54,799 nt of DNA from a virus: the IMG/VR virus record IMGVR_UViG_3300038566_000115, positions 1 to 54,799 of that record. The stretch is one strand, 5' to 3'. Made by a program: the position numbers and the translations under genes. Shown in pieces: positions 1 to 6,706 of this stretch; the stretch's first letter is position 1; each line of letters begins with the position of its first letter. The notes beneath the pieces were generated by a model. That model had not been told where the DNA came from, did not search any database, and saw only the letters and a list, made by a program, of their open reading frames with translations.

Positions 1-17
1 GTTTCCCAGTCACGATC
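1..17 (+). other. Random-amplification primer tail (artefact)
   Basis: The first 17 bases, GTTTCCCAGTCACGATC, equal the fixed tail of the Round A/B random-priming primers used in viral metagenome amplification, and resemble the M13 forward primer. They are almost certainly not phage sequence. The contig therefore begins at an amplification end, not at a natural genome terminus. Confidence 0.85.
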
Positions 18-233
18 GGGCGCGAGAAGCCGAGGTAAACTACAAAGCAAACAGGGTGTATCTACCTAACCAATAAGACGGTAGTTAAAGACGAAAGCAT
101 AAACCCATCAAGGTTAACAGCTCTAGACGCGGACAGCACTTTGATACGTGCGACAGGTCGTTAGTTGAGCCTTAAACAGAACCGCGCGAGCTACGCGCAC
201 ATAGGAAGCTGATATAACGGCATAAAACGATAC
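18..233. other. Non-coding left end, no gene seen
   Basis: No convincing ORF with a ribosome binding site is visible. The stretch holds a short GCGCG/CGCGC inverted repeat near 184-198. The remainder of the large terminase gene, which is cut at the right end of the window, does not appear here, so sequence is missing between the two contig ends. It may act as leader for the first gene. Confidence 0.5.
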
Positions 234-283
234 TTAAGGTATCAGCATGGACATTCTAACCAGTGTCCATGCCCATACCTTAA
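234..283 (+). promoter_or_regulatory. Long hairpin in leader of first gene
   Basis: Two nested perfect arms are visible: TTAAGGTAT (234-242) with ATACCTTAA (275-283), and GCATGGACA (245-253) with TGTCCATGC (264-272). They are separated by a 2x2 internal loop and closed by a 10-base loop. The structure ends about 10 bases before the AAGGAG ribosome binding site of the gene at 308. No T-tract follows, so it looks like an RNA control element or operator rather than a simple terminator. Confidence 0.6.
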
Positions 284-294
284 CCAACCCATAA
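247..294 (+). CDS. Possible 15-codon leader peptide
   Basis: A short ORF (MDILTSVHAHTLTNP) starts inside the hairpin, 7 bases after an AAGG. It ends with TAA at 292-294, directly overlapping the AAGGAG of the next gene. This position, within a hairpin and ending at a ribosome binding site, is typical of translational attenuation or coupling leaders. At this length it could be chance. Confidence 0.3.
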   Translation: MDILTSVHAHTLTNP

Positions 295-307
295 GGAGCA
301 TTTAATC

Positions 308-817
308 ATGTTTAAATTCAATTCAAAACTTACCTCGAAGACATTCGGAACACGGCTAAAAGCTATTCGCCGGTTTGACAAGTCTGTCCAAGAGTGCATC
401 GAGTACGCCGTTAACCAAGCGCTGTCGTACAACCTCACGCCACTATATGACCTAGTTGATGCCTTGCCTCGCTCAACTAAGTCCAAGACTATCATCGCGT
501 ACGTGCATGGCATCACTAGCAACGCCATTGACTTTGAAGTGCAGGAGGTCAAGGAATCTATCAAAATTGATGAAGCGTTCATCGCGGAGTACCCCTCATG
601 GGTTGGGTACAAAGAAGCCACCGAGGAACCAAAGCCTCTAATGACCGAGGAGCAGTTTATCGCATGGATAACTAAGCGTTCGACTAGCGACAAGGTAGAG
701 CCTCATGTGCAACAGATAGCGCGTTCGATGGTCGCTGCGTACGATGAAGCAAAGCAACGGGCGGACGCTGACACAAGACTTGAAGAGTTTTTAGAGGAGG
801 ACTTGAAAGCGGCGTAA
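308..817 (+). CDS. Hypothetical early protein, 169 aa
   Basis: This soluble, charged, probably helical protein of 169 residues matches no family I recognise. The start is set by AAGGAG at 293-298, nine bases upstream. The C-terminus is acidic and helical. There are no cysteine clusters or membrane segments. It is the first gene after the left contig end and is followed by the long non-coding region, so it is probably an early, host-directed or regulatory gene, but that is only positional inference. The reverse-strand frames across it look like shadows. Confidence 0.75.
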   Translation: MFKFNSKLTSKTFGTRLKAIRRFDKSVQECIEYAVNQALSYNLTPLYDLVDALPRSTKSKTIIAYVHGITSNAIDFEVQEVKESIKIDEAFIAEYPSWVGYKEATEEPKPLMTEEQFIAWITKRSTSDKVEPHVQQIARSMVAAYDEAKQRADADTRLEEFLEEDLKAA

Positions 818-908
818 TCTCCGCTAGTTTCGTGAACTAACCACCCCATACACCGCGTACGTGTACAGAGACTCATTCTAGTCGTGTACGTACGCGTGTG
901 GTTATCCT

Positions 909-928
909 TGTGTACGTACGTGTACACA
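909..928. repeat. Inverted repeat TGTGTAC/GTACACA
   Basis: TGTGTAC (909-915) and GTACACA (922-928) form a perfect 7-bp inverted repeat around GTACGT. A related GTGTACGTACG copy lies at 884-894, giving a direct repeat with 910-920. It is one of several GTACGT-based palindromes in this non-coding region and could be a protein-binding site. Confidence 0.55.
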
Positions 929-1069
929 CTACCAATTCGCTGTAGGCCGCGTATATCAAGGGCTGTAGCCATATTAAATAATTCTCTGTCCAACTTGTGC
1001 CACTAAGCGTCCCGAATTTTCGAGCAAAAAGTGCTGTAAGTTATTGTATTTATTATATATTATTTATAT

Positions 1070-1078
1070 TGGTATAAT
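1070..1078 (+). promoter_or_regulatory. Extended -10 promoter candidate
   Basis: TGGTATAAT carries a TGn extension and a perfect TATAAT (1073-1078), the form of a sigma70 extended -10 promoter that needs no strong -35. It sits at the edge of an AT-rich tract and overlaps a small inverted repeat, TGGTA/TACCA, that could be an operator. It would drive the rightward genes from 1432 on. Confidence 0.45.
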
Positions 1079-1371
1079 TACCATACTTGGACAGAGAAAA
1101 ACAACGGAAACATTTTTTCACTTTCCGCCATACGTACGTGACACACCAACCACACAATATACACCCCGTATAAAAAATTGGGGGGTCTTATCTCTGAAAA
1201 ACTATGGCAATTAGGCCACCCAACAACAATAGCTAGGTAAATCAAACACTTACCACACTCTATTCGGGACAGAGATTGCCCATACTGGCCACTAATTTCT
1301 GTCCACCTAGTTAAATCTATGCTGTAACCCAGTGCGTACGCTCACAGAGAGCATTTACCCACTGCCCACAC

Positions 1372-1393
1372 GCGTACGTTCCATAACGTACGC
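1372..1393. repeat. Perfect 9-bp hairpin upstream of gene at 1432
   Basis: GCGTACGTT (1372-1380) and AACGTACGC (1385-1393) pair perfectly around a CCAT loop. The hairpin ends about 25 bases before the TAGGAG ribosome binding site of the next gene, and no T-run follows. It belongs to the set of CGTACG-containing palindromes that crowd this region and may be an operator or RNA element. Confidence 0.6.
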
Positions 1394-1431
1394 ACACCGT
1401 CAATAAATCTCACAACATAGGAGTGCCACTC

Positions 1432-1713
1432 ATGTACGTACGCAACATAATGGACAAGCCAGTCTTTGAATATACTCAAGCCTGCGCTTATGTCCGCGAG
1501 CTCTATCTTGATGGATACCTATCAGCCGTTAATCTTGCTAACGCCATGCGTCAGTTGACAGCTATCAAAACATCAGTGCATCATATTGCACGTAAAGAAT
1601 CAATGTATTGGCAGGAGGTCCACTTGATAGTGAACCAACAAATCGAGAAACAAAAGACATTTCCCGAACTTGCTGCGGGTGACGTTGTTACATTATACCC
1701 GCCGGAGGATTAA
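1432..1713 (+). CDS. Hypothetical protein, 93 aa
   Basis: The start is placed at ATG 1432 because TAGGAG lies 8 bases upstream; an in-frame GTG at 1423 overlaps that site and is less likely. The product is a small soluble protein with a helical middle and an acidic C-terminus. I do not recognise a family. It opens the rightward gene run after the non-coding region. Confidence 0.7.
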   Translation: MYVRNIMDKPVFEYTQACAYVRELYLDGYLSAVNLANAMRQLTAIKTSVHHIARKESMYWQEVHLIVNQQIEKQKTFPELAAGDVVTLYPPED

Positions 1714-1715
1714 TT

Positions 1716-1788
1716 ATGATTACTGAAAAACAGCGATGCAAAGGACTACATCGACCTATTGATAACTAGACTGGAGGAAAAGCAATGA
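1716..1788 (+). pseudogene. Tiny ORF with possible frameshift
   Basis: A strong GGAGG at 1704-1708 precedes ATG 1716, which opens a 17-codon frame ending at 1769. After the fifth codon, at the A-run before 1731, a +1 shift would give MITEKSDAKDYIDLLITRLEEKQ, ending in TGA at 1786-1788 and overlapping the next start. The shifted frame looks more protein-like than the unshifted one. This may be a sequencing indel, a decayed gene or a programmed shift. Confidence 0.3.
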
Positions 1789-1970
1789 ATGACGCTAACT
1801 TAGAAGAACATATCGTGATGCACGAACAGATGCGTCTAATCCACCTACGCGACCAAATAAAAGAACAGGAGCAGACGATTAAACAACTACGAAGTGATAA
1901 ACGTAAACTAGTACGTCACATCACTGACCTCGTATGTAACCCAACCAAGGGGGGGAAAGGCAATGAATAA
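1785..1970 (+). CDS. Small coiled-coil protein, 61 aa
   Basis: A 61-residue, highly charged, helical protein with heptad-like spacing through residues 15-45, so a short coiled coil is likely. GGAGG at 1773-1777 sets the start. The stop region overlaps the start of the next small ORF. No family is recognised; it may be an accessory or DNA-binding dimer. Confidence 0.6.
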   Translation: MNDANLEEHIVMHEQMRLIHLRDQIKEQEQTIKQLRSDKRKLVRHITDLVCNPTKGGKGNE

Positions 1971-2088
1971 CTTTGAGTTAAACATGGCGAGCCCAACACA
2001 TAAGACCTCTTACCACACTACGCCATGCAGACACGTACGCACCTGCATGGTAAACTACACCGCGTGCACTAACCACACTAAACAATAA
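1963..2088 (+). CDS. Small Cys/His-containing protein, 41 aa
   Basis: This short ORF overlaps the end of the upstream gene by 8 bases and stops immediately before the conserved ribosome binding site of the MoxR gene. It has a purine-rich GGGGGAAAGG region upstream and contains three cysteines and several histidines. Its fit in the gap between two genes supports it, but length and composition leave doubt. Confidence 0.45.
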   Translation: MNNFELNMASPTHKTSYHTTPCRHVRTCMVNYTACTNHTKQ

Positions 2089-2101
2089 GGAGACACTAAC
2101 C

Positions 2102-3313
2102 ATGTCGAACCAAGCTACTGCTATGCCCCAAGTCAGTCTATTAGAAGCTGTAGAACTGACCGTTATCAACTGGTACACCCAACTTACTACGGGTGAGCGT
2201 ATGCCTATAGCCTATGTATCTGCCCCGGGTATAGGGAAATCCAGCGTTATCTACAACGAGTTACCTAAGCAACTGGCTAAGTTTCTCAACGATGATGTAG
2301 ACCGCAGCAACAACGCCAATGATGTTCTTATCAGGGAGGGAAAACAACCCATTGAATTTGGGCAGTGGACACCAAAACACTTCTACCTAAATCCTTTGAT
2401 GTGCCCCACCCAAGAAGGTGTCATCGCACAGGGTTTACCCGTGCCTATACGTACACAGGCAGAGGGTGAGGAGACCAGAGCGCACACCGTACTCGCACCG
2501 TCCCGTATCAGCCGGCCCGTCACTGATGCACCGTTCGTGTTGACCTTCCTTGATGAGTTCGATAAGGCTCAGCCTGACTTTAAGATGGCGATGAGTGAAT
2601 TTATTAACTCAGGGTTTATTGGCGATACCCAACTACCCCTATCTAACTACGCTGCACTTGCGATGAACCGCAGCCAAGATAAATCAGGCACTACCAACAT
2701 GCCGATGCACATACAGAACCGGATTGATGAGGTCCATGTCAAGGTTAACCGCGAGGACTGGATAGCGTGGGCACTGGCGAATACTAATATACCTGCTACT
2801 GCCATTGGGTTACTACAGTTCAAGCCTGACATCATGGTCGATGCTGTACCTAAGTCAGCGGAGCCCTACTGCACCTATCGTTCATACACTAAAGCGATGC
2901 AAGGGCTTGCCGTATCCGACGCGATCAACCCGAACCAACCCCACCACCTACGTAGAGCACGGCTAGTCGCAGCGATTGGACAGGCAGCAACCACAGAGTT
3001 CTTCGCTTATGAAAAGTTCGAGGCACAATGTACGCCTTACGAAGACATCATGGCCGACCCTGAGAACGCACCAGTACCGACAGAACTTGGTGTTCAGTGG
3101 GCGCAGAACATGTGCTTGTGGAATAACGTGACCGATAAGGACAGCCCGAAGGTATTTAAGTATATGCTACGGATGCCGAAACAATTTTGGGCTACACTAC
3201 TTGAGCATAAACTAATGAGTTGTCCATCACTCTTCGCGGATAGTGACTACATACAGTGGGTTAGTAAGGATGAGAACCTAACCTTCCTGTCACGCGTTGC
3301 TGCATACCGATGA
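2102..3313 (+). CDS. MoxR/CobS-like AAA+ ATPase
   Basis: A AAA+ ATPase of 403 residues. Walker A is SAPGIGKSS (residues 40-48), Walker B is LTFLDEFDKA (147-156), and QNRIDEV (205-211) fits the sensor region. MoxR/CobS ATPases work with vWA-domain partners to remodel or metallate proteins. Here the vWA partner lies 2 kb downstream, with a 310-residue protein between. The start follows an 18-base leader, GGAGACACTAACCATGTC (2089-2106), that is repeated exactly before the two partner genes. The stop overlaps the next ATG. The substrate is unknown. Confidence 0.88.
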   Translation: MSNQATAMPQVSLLEAVELTVINWYTQLTTGERMPIAYVSAPGIGKSSVIYNELPKQLAKFLNDDVDRSNNANDVLIREGKQPIEFGQWTPKHFYLNPLMCPTQEGVIAQGLPVPIRTQAEGEETRAHTVLAPSRISRPVTDAPFVLTFLDEFDKAQPDFKMAMSEFINSGFIGDTQLPLSNYAALAMNRSQDKSGTTNMPMHIQNRIDEVHVKVNREDWIAWALANTNIPATAIGLLQFKPDIMVDAVPKSAEPYCTYRSYTKAMQGLAVSDAINPNQPHHLRRARLVAAIGQAATTEFFAYEKFEAQCTPYEDIMADPENAPVPTELGVQWAQNMCLWNNVTDKDSPKVFKYMLRMPKQFWATLLEHKLMSCPSLFADSDYIQWVSKDENLTFLSRVAAYR

Positions 3314-3513
3314 AGTATGAGTATGCGATTGATGGCGATAATATTTACCGACGCCACCTAGTGTATGGCATTGACCACGATTTCCAAAGGTACTTTTTTA
3401 GTACAAATAAGTGGGGGTGGATACCCAATGTACTTATGGACTTACACGACTGGAACAAAACTTACGTAGATGTAATGAAACTTATTACCAAACAACAGGA
3501 GAGATTAAAATGA
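3310..3513 (+). CDS. Small Tyr-rich paralogue A, 67 aa
   Basis: First member of a local family of small proteins. It starts MKYEY, has IYRR, then a W-x-W-I-P segment and ends TYVDVMKLITKQQ. Its ATG overlaps the TGA of the ATPase gene (ATGA) and has no clear Shine-Dalgarno, so it is probably translationally coupled. The same C-terminal TY[IV]-x-A-[LMI]-K-[LF]-[IM] signature recurs in the genes at 3739, 4873, 5102 and 6706. Function unknown. Confidence 0.7.
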   Translation: MKYEYAIDGDNIYRRHLVYGIDHDFQRYFFSTNKWGWIPNVLMDLHDWNKTYVDVMKLITKQQERLK

Positions 3514-3722
3514 AACGACCCTATGCTTATTGTAAACTCGATGGTGTTCTATATAGGTACGTACCCCCACCACTCGACATTGTAGATACATGGACAACAC
3601 ACGTCCAAGCTGCACCGTTTACACAGGGTGCATGGGGTGAACTTGTCCCACTTGAGTATGAAGCAGCTATCAAACATGCCATTCCTTCTACGGATGCAGC
3701 GATGATTGTTGCGGGTATGTAA
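3510..3722 (+). CDS. Small Tyr-rich paralogue B, 70 aa
   Basis: The start at ATG 3510 is chosen from the CAGGAGAG upstream and the overlap with the previous stop; a longer upstream frame exists but would overlap gene A. The N-terminus (MKRPYAYCKLDGVLYRY) resembles its neighbours. The tryptophan-proline region is recognisable, and YEAAIKHAI looks like a degenerate copy of the family C-terminal motif. Its stop lies inside a 14-base tandem repeat. Confidence 0.6.
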   Translation: MKRPYAYCKLDGVLYRYVPPPLDIVDTWTTHVQAAPFTQGAWGELVPLEYEAAIKHAIPSTDAAMIVAGM

Positions 3723-3749
3723 GTATGGGTATGTAAGTATGGGTATGTA
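3713..3749 (+). repeat. 14-bp tandem repeat, about 2.6 copies
   Basis: GGGTATGTAAGTAT occurs at 3713-3726 and 3727-3740, followed by a partial copy to 3749. It spans the stop of paralogue B and the start of paralogue C. Because 14 is not a multiple of three, gain or loss of a unit would change which start codons of the downstream gene lie in frame with upstream translation. Confidence 0.75.
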
Positions 3750-3951
3750 TAGATACAAGGTATACGGAGGTTCGCTTTACCGTAAACGTATCATCAAAGA
3801 GAACCCACACTGGGAACACTCAGACAACATAGAGTTATACCTACGCCTTACCGGCGAGTGGGTTCCCGCTGTTCTGCACACCACGAATATAATGTGGGAC
3901 ACCACGTACGTACAAGCCTTGAAGTTTATTAACCAACACAGGAGACACTAA
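3739..3951 (+). CDS. Small Tyr-rich paralogue C, 70 aa
   Basis: Starts MGMYRYKVYGGSLYRKR (ATG 3739, or 3745) just after the tandem repeat. There is no clear ribosome binding site, so reinitiation after gene B is likely. It contains the family features: aromatic N-terminus, LYRK, GEWVP, and the C-terminal TYVQALKFI. Its last codons contain the ribosome binding site of the 310-residue gene at 3954. Confidence 0.62.
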   Translation: MGMYRYKVYGGSLYRKRIIKENPHWEHSDNIELYLRLTGEWVPAVLHTTNIMWDTTYVQALKFINQHRRH

Positions 3952-3953
3952 CC

Positions 3954-4886
3954 ATGTCAGAGATAAAACTTAAAGACCACATCGCCCAGTCAATGGCGAA
4001 CCAATTCATCTTGACGACTGTAACGAATAAGGAGTTCCAGTACATCAAGCCATCTAAAGCACTTGGCGCGGAGTTAGCACAACAACACGGCGCTACCGAA
4101 GAGGCTGCACTAGTGAGAGTTAATTCTTTTGCGGGGATTGACCAATTGTTTAAGGCGGTTAGTACAGCTAATGGTGACATCAAGTCACACCACCGTGCAC
4201 ATACGTTAGCGTTTGATGCGACAGGCGGGCGAGGACAGACACGCATGCTACACTGCGCCAACCTCGCTAAGTTTTTTGCAGAGCACGGACGGTTACTCCA
4301 GCATAGAGACGAAGCACTCAAGAACTTACGTGATGAGTACCCCGTCTTAGTAGAGCGGGCCAAAGCTACACTCGGTACACTACGTGACGAAGTAGAATAC
4401 CCTGACATTGACGAAGTAATAAGCAAGTACCAAATCACCATGACCAAGAGTCCGATGTCAGTACCGGCTACGCTACGCGCTATCCCTATGCTGAATAGTA
4501 GAGTAACTGACACCGCTGAGATTACATGGGCCGAAGGACTAGAGAAGTCATTCAATAAAGCGCAGGAAGCCGCAGCCCAATCCGCAGCGCAGGACTTAGC
4601 TAGTAAGCTCAAGTTATTAAGCCAACAGATATCGAACACGTTTAAGGAGAAGACGGCGACAGGCAAGACCCCTTCCATCCGAAAAGATTTGTTTGATAAG
4701 TGTAAGGACCATGCTGATTTACTCTACAACTATGATTTGCTAGCAGCAGATACGTCTGAGCTAATCCGTAGCTTACGTTCACTGTCTACTATGGATGCAA
4801 AGACGGTGAAGAACTCGCACTCAACGAAGGAGAAAGCGAAGACCCATGCCGCTGATATTGCTAAGCAAATCGATGAGTTGTTCTAA
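3954..4886 (+). CDS. MoxR/vWA module partner, 310 aa
   Basis: A soluble protein of 310 residues, mostly helical, with a likely coiled coil in the second half. I see no catalytic motif. It lies between the MoxR-like ATPase and the vWA/metallopeptidase genes and shares their exact 18-base initiation sequence (3941-3958). That makes it a likely third subunit made in similar amounts. Proteins annotated DUF3150 sit beside CobS/CobT-like genes in some phages and bacteria; I suspect this is related but cannot prove it. Confidence 0.7.
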   Translation: MSEIKLKDHIAQSMANQFILTTVTNKEFQYIKPSKALGAELAQQHGATEEAALVRVNSFAGIDQLFKAVSTANGDIKSHHRAHTLAFDATGGRGQTRMLHCANLAKFFAEHGRLLQHRDEALKNLRDEYPVLVERAKATLGTLRDEVEYPDIDEVISKYQITMTKSPMSVPATLRAIPMLNSRVTDTAEITWAEGLEKSFNKAQEAAAQSAAQDLASKLKLLSQQISNTFKEKTATGKTPSIRKDLFDKCKDHADLLYNYDLLAADTSELIRSLRSLSTMDAKTVKNSHSTKEKAKTHAADIAKQIDELF

Positions 4887-5109
4887 GTATTACTACCAAA
4901 CCCCATGGGGCGCTGTTCTACGGAGTGACGTGAGTGTATACACTGCAATATCCAGGGAATATTCCCGCGCTTCTTCACCAATTAATTGTGAGAGGTGGGT
5001 AGATGCGCGTTGGCAGGACAGCACTATACACTCGCATTATTTATGGAACTCCCGAGAGATAACCTACATCGACGCACTTAAACTAATACGGGATGAGAAG
5101 AATGAATAA
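4873..5109 (+). CDS. Small Tyr-rich paralogue D, 78 aa
   Basis: Begins MSCSKYYYQTPWGAVLRS and ends ITYIDALKLIRDEKNE. The ATG at 4873 overlaps the end of the 310-residue gene by 14 bases and lacks a strong Shine-Dalgarno, suggesting coupled translation. The 29 bases encoding most of ITYIDALKL (5059-5087) are identical to 5279-5307 in the next gene, direct evidence of recent duplication or conversion. Confidence 0.65.
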   Translation: MSCSKYYYQTPWGAVLRSDVSVYTAISREYSRASSPINCERWVDARWQDSTIHSHYLWNSREITYIDALKLIRDEKNE

Positions 5110-5307
5110 CGAGTATGGGTATTACTACCATGCCGACAGCGATATTCTAATGAAGACTAATGATGAACGTCGGTACGGGTTTGTACAACTCGATGGACTT
5201 TTAAATTGTTATACGCGGACAGGTAACGAATGGCACCCATGCACTGTAACGCTCCACTATTTTTTACAATACCGCTGCATAACCTACATCGACGCACTTA
5301 AACTAAT
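5059..5307 (+). repeat. 29-bp exact direct repeat (5059-5087, 5279-5307)
   Basis: The same 29 bases, beginning ATAACCTACATCGACG and ending ACTAAT, occur at both ends of this interval, 220 bases apart. They encode the C-terminal signature of paralogues D and E. A diverged version lies at about 6899-6926 in the broken paralogue G. Such repeats could recombine and delete or add a paralogue. Confidence 0.8.
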
Positions 5308-5362
5308 GAGAGGAGACACTAACCATGTCATTCAAACCGAAGAAGATAGTTCCCGCACCTGA
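5102..5362 (+). CDS. Small Tyr-rich paralogue E, 86 aa
   Basis: Begins MNNEYGYYYHAD and carries the family features NEWHP and ITYIDALKLMR. It overlaps paralogue D by 8 bases. Unlike paralogue G, which stops right after LMR, this frame runs through the ribosome binding site of the vWA gene and overlaps it by 38 bases, so its last dozen or so residues may be an unselected extension. Confidence 0.65.
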   Translation: MNNEYGYYYHADSDILMKTNDERRYGFVQLDGLLNCYTRTGNEWHPCTVTLHYFLQYRCITYIDALKLMRGDTNHVIQTEEDSSRT

Positions 5363-6554
5363 CACGTGGGATGAAGTACTTGCCATTATCATGGCTGAAC
5401 CTAAGCTAGCGTTCTTTAGCAGCTTACTATTCCAACAACTAAAAGTATTCTTTGTTGAGGACCCCGAAGTCGACACCGCTGCAACAGATGGTACACGTAT
5501 CTTTGTGTCACCTGAATTCTGGGGCACATTAACCAACCCTAACCGTGTGTTCTTAATTGCCCATGAGATTATGCACTATGTATTACACCACAACATGTGG
5601 TGGAAGCGGGCGTTCGAGGGGTACACACTTGGTAAGGACCCCATCGACCAAGAGGAAATGAACCGCGCACAAGACTACATCATTAATGATATGTTAATCC
5701 GAGATAAGATAGGAGTAATGCCATCGGTAGGGTTACACGACACGAACATCGCCACACATGCTAGTGACTTAATGCAGACATACCTTGATTTACATGACCG
5801 TAATAAACAGAAGGGAGGTGGAGGCAATCAAGATAGCGGTGGTAATGGCGGTAAGGGTATGGACTCTCATCTACCTCCACCCCAACCAAGCAATGAGCTG
5901 GACCAGTCACAACACGAGGTGCAAGAGGCAGTGCAAGCCGCGAAGAATGCAGCGGAACAGATGGGTACCTTACCTGACAGCCTACGCCGTACACTAGGAG
6001 AGATACTAAGCCCTAAACGATATTGGGGTGACGTACTCCGCGATGAGTTCAGCGCTATTGCAGCGGGTGCTGACCGTAAGACGTGGCGCAAACCTAACAA
6101 GACCATGTTATCCCTGTTCGATATTTACATGCCGAGCACAACCGGATTCGCGTTCAACCGTATAGCAATTGTGTTTGATACAAGCGGTTCGATATGTGAT
6201 GAAGTGCTCGGTAAGTTTGTTGGCGAGTGTAAAGGTATGTTCAATGATTTACCTAGCGAGAATGGATACGAGCTATTGTACTGTAACACACGTACATACA
6301 AGCATGTGCACGCTGACAACACCGACGATATACCGGAAGCACCTGACTTCTTACAGGGTGGTGGTACTGATATGGGCGATGCGGTTAGGTATGCTAAGGA
6401 TAAGTGGGATGACCTCGATGCTATCTTAATACTAACCGATGGGTATACACCAGAGCCAAGCGAGGAAGACATACCCTGTCAGTTGGTGTGGGCTACGATA
6501 GCATCGACTAATCTGTCAACGGGCACCGTTGTTGAGATAAACGAACCGGCGTAG
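5325..6554 (+). CDS. Metallopeptidase-like and vWA-domain protein (DUF2201/CobT-like)
   Basis: 409 residues. The N-terminal half has HEIMHYVLHH (80-89), a zinc-peptidase-like HExxH with further histidines. A Gly-rich linker (164-178) follows. The C-terminal half is a vWA domain with MIDAS motif DTSGS (285-289), GGGTD (345-349) and TDG (371-373). This matches the putative-metallopeptidase plus VWA-like layout of DUF2201 proteins, usual partners of MoxR ATPases. The shared leader (5312-5329) ties it to the ATPase and 310-residue genes. Whether the peptidase is active is unknown. Confidence 0.85.
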   Translation: MSFKPKKIVPAPDTWDEVLAIIMAEPKLAFFSSLLFQQLKVFFVEDPEVDTAATDGTRIFVSPEFWGTLTNPNRVFLIAHEIMHYVLHHNMWWKRAFEGYTLGKDPIDQEEMNRAQDYIINDMLIRDKIGVMPSVGLHDTNIATHASDLMQTYLDLHDRNKQKGGGGNQDSGGNGGKGMDSHLPPPQPSNELDQSQHEVQEAVQAAKNAAEQMGTLPDSLRRTLGEILSPKRYWGDVLRDEFSAIAAGADRKTWRKPNKTMLSLFDIYMPSTTGFAFNRIAIVFDTSGSICDEVLGKFVGECKGMFNDLPSENGYELLYCNTRTYKHVHADNTDDIPEAPDFLQGGGTDMGDAVRYAKDKWDDLDAILILTDGYTPEPSEEDIPCQLVWATIASTNLSTGTVVEINEPA

Positions 6555-6562
6555 GAGGTGAC

Positions 6563-6706
6563 ATGAAATATGAATACTACAAATACACGGGGCCAGTTGA
6601 CCCTCGTCCAAGTATCACTAGCCGGTATATCCGTTATGCCCCCACCCCGCCCATTGGCGAAAGTTACCTTTGTCGAGGTGATGAAGTATATAGCAGGAGT
6701 TACTAA
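6563..6706 (+). CDS. Small Tyr-rich protein F, 47 aa
   Basis: AGGAGGTG at 6553-6560 is a near-perfect ribosome binding site two bases before ATG 6563. The product starts MKYEYYKY, like paralogue A, and is tyrosine-rich, but it lacks the C-terminal TYxDAxKL signature. It may be a truncated family member. Its TAA overlaps the next ATG (TAATG). Confidence 0.6.
   Translation: MKYEYYKYTGPVDPRPSITSRYIRYAPTPPIGESYLCRGDEVYSRSY

Larger units (their letters stand above)
818..1431. promoter_or_regulatory. Non-coding regulatory/origin-like region
   Basis: About 600 bases without a gene. It contains four copies of a 9-mer GGACAGAGA or its complement (983-991 reverse, 1089-1097 forward, 1267-1275 forward, 1296-1304 reverse with one mismatch). 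It also has an AT-rich tract (about 1040-1080), an extended -10 promoter-like site, several CGTACG/GTACGT-rich palindromes and a perfect hairpin just before the next gene. Repeats, AT-rich DNA and palindromes together resemble a replication origin or a multi-operator control region. Neither role is proven. Confidence 0.45.

Noticed and set aside
703-993. Reverse-strand ORF of 96 codons
   Set aside because: It overlaps the end of a well-supported plus-strand gene and the repeat region, has no ribosome binding site and its product is low-complexity; it looks like a chance frame.
3929-4678. Reverse-strand ORF of 249 codons
   Set aside because: It lies fully opposite the 310-residue gene, which has a strong ribosome binding site and fits the operon; the reverse product has no recognisable motif.
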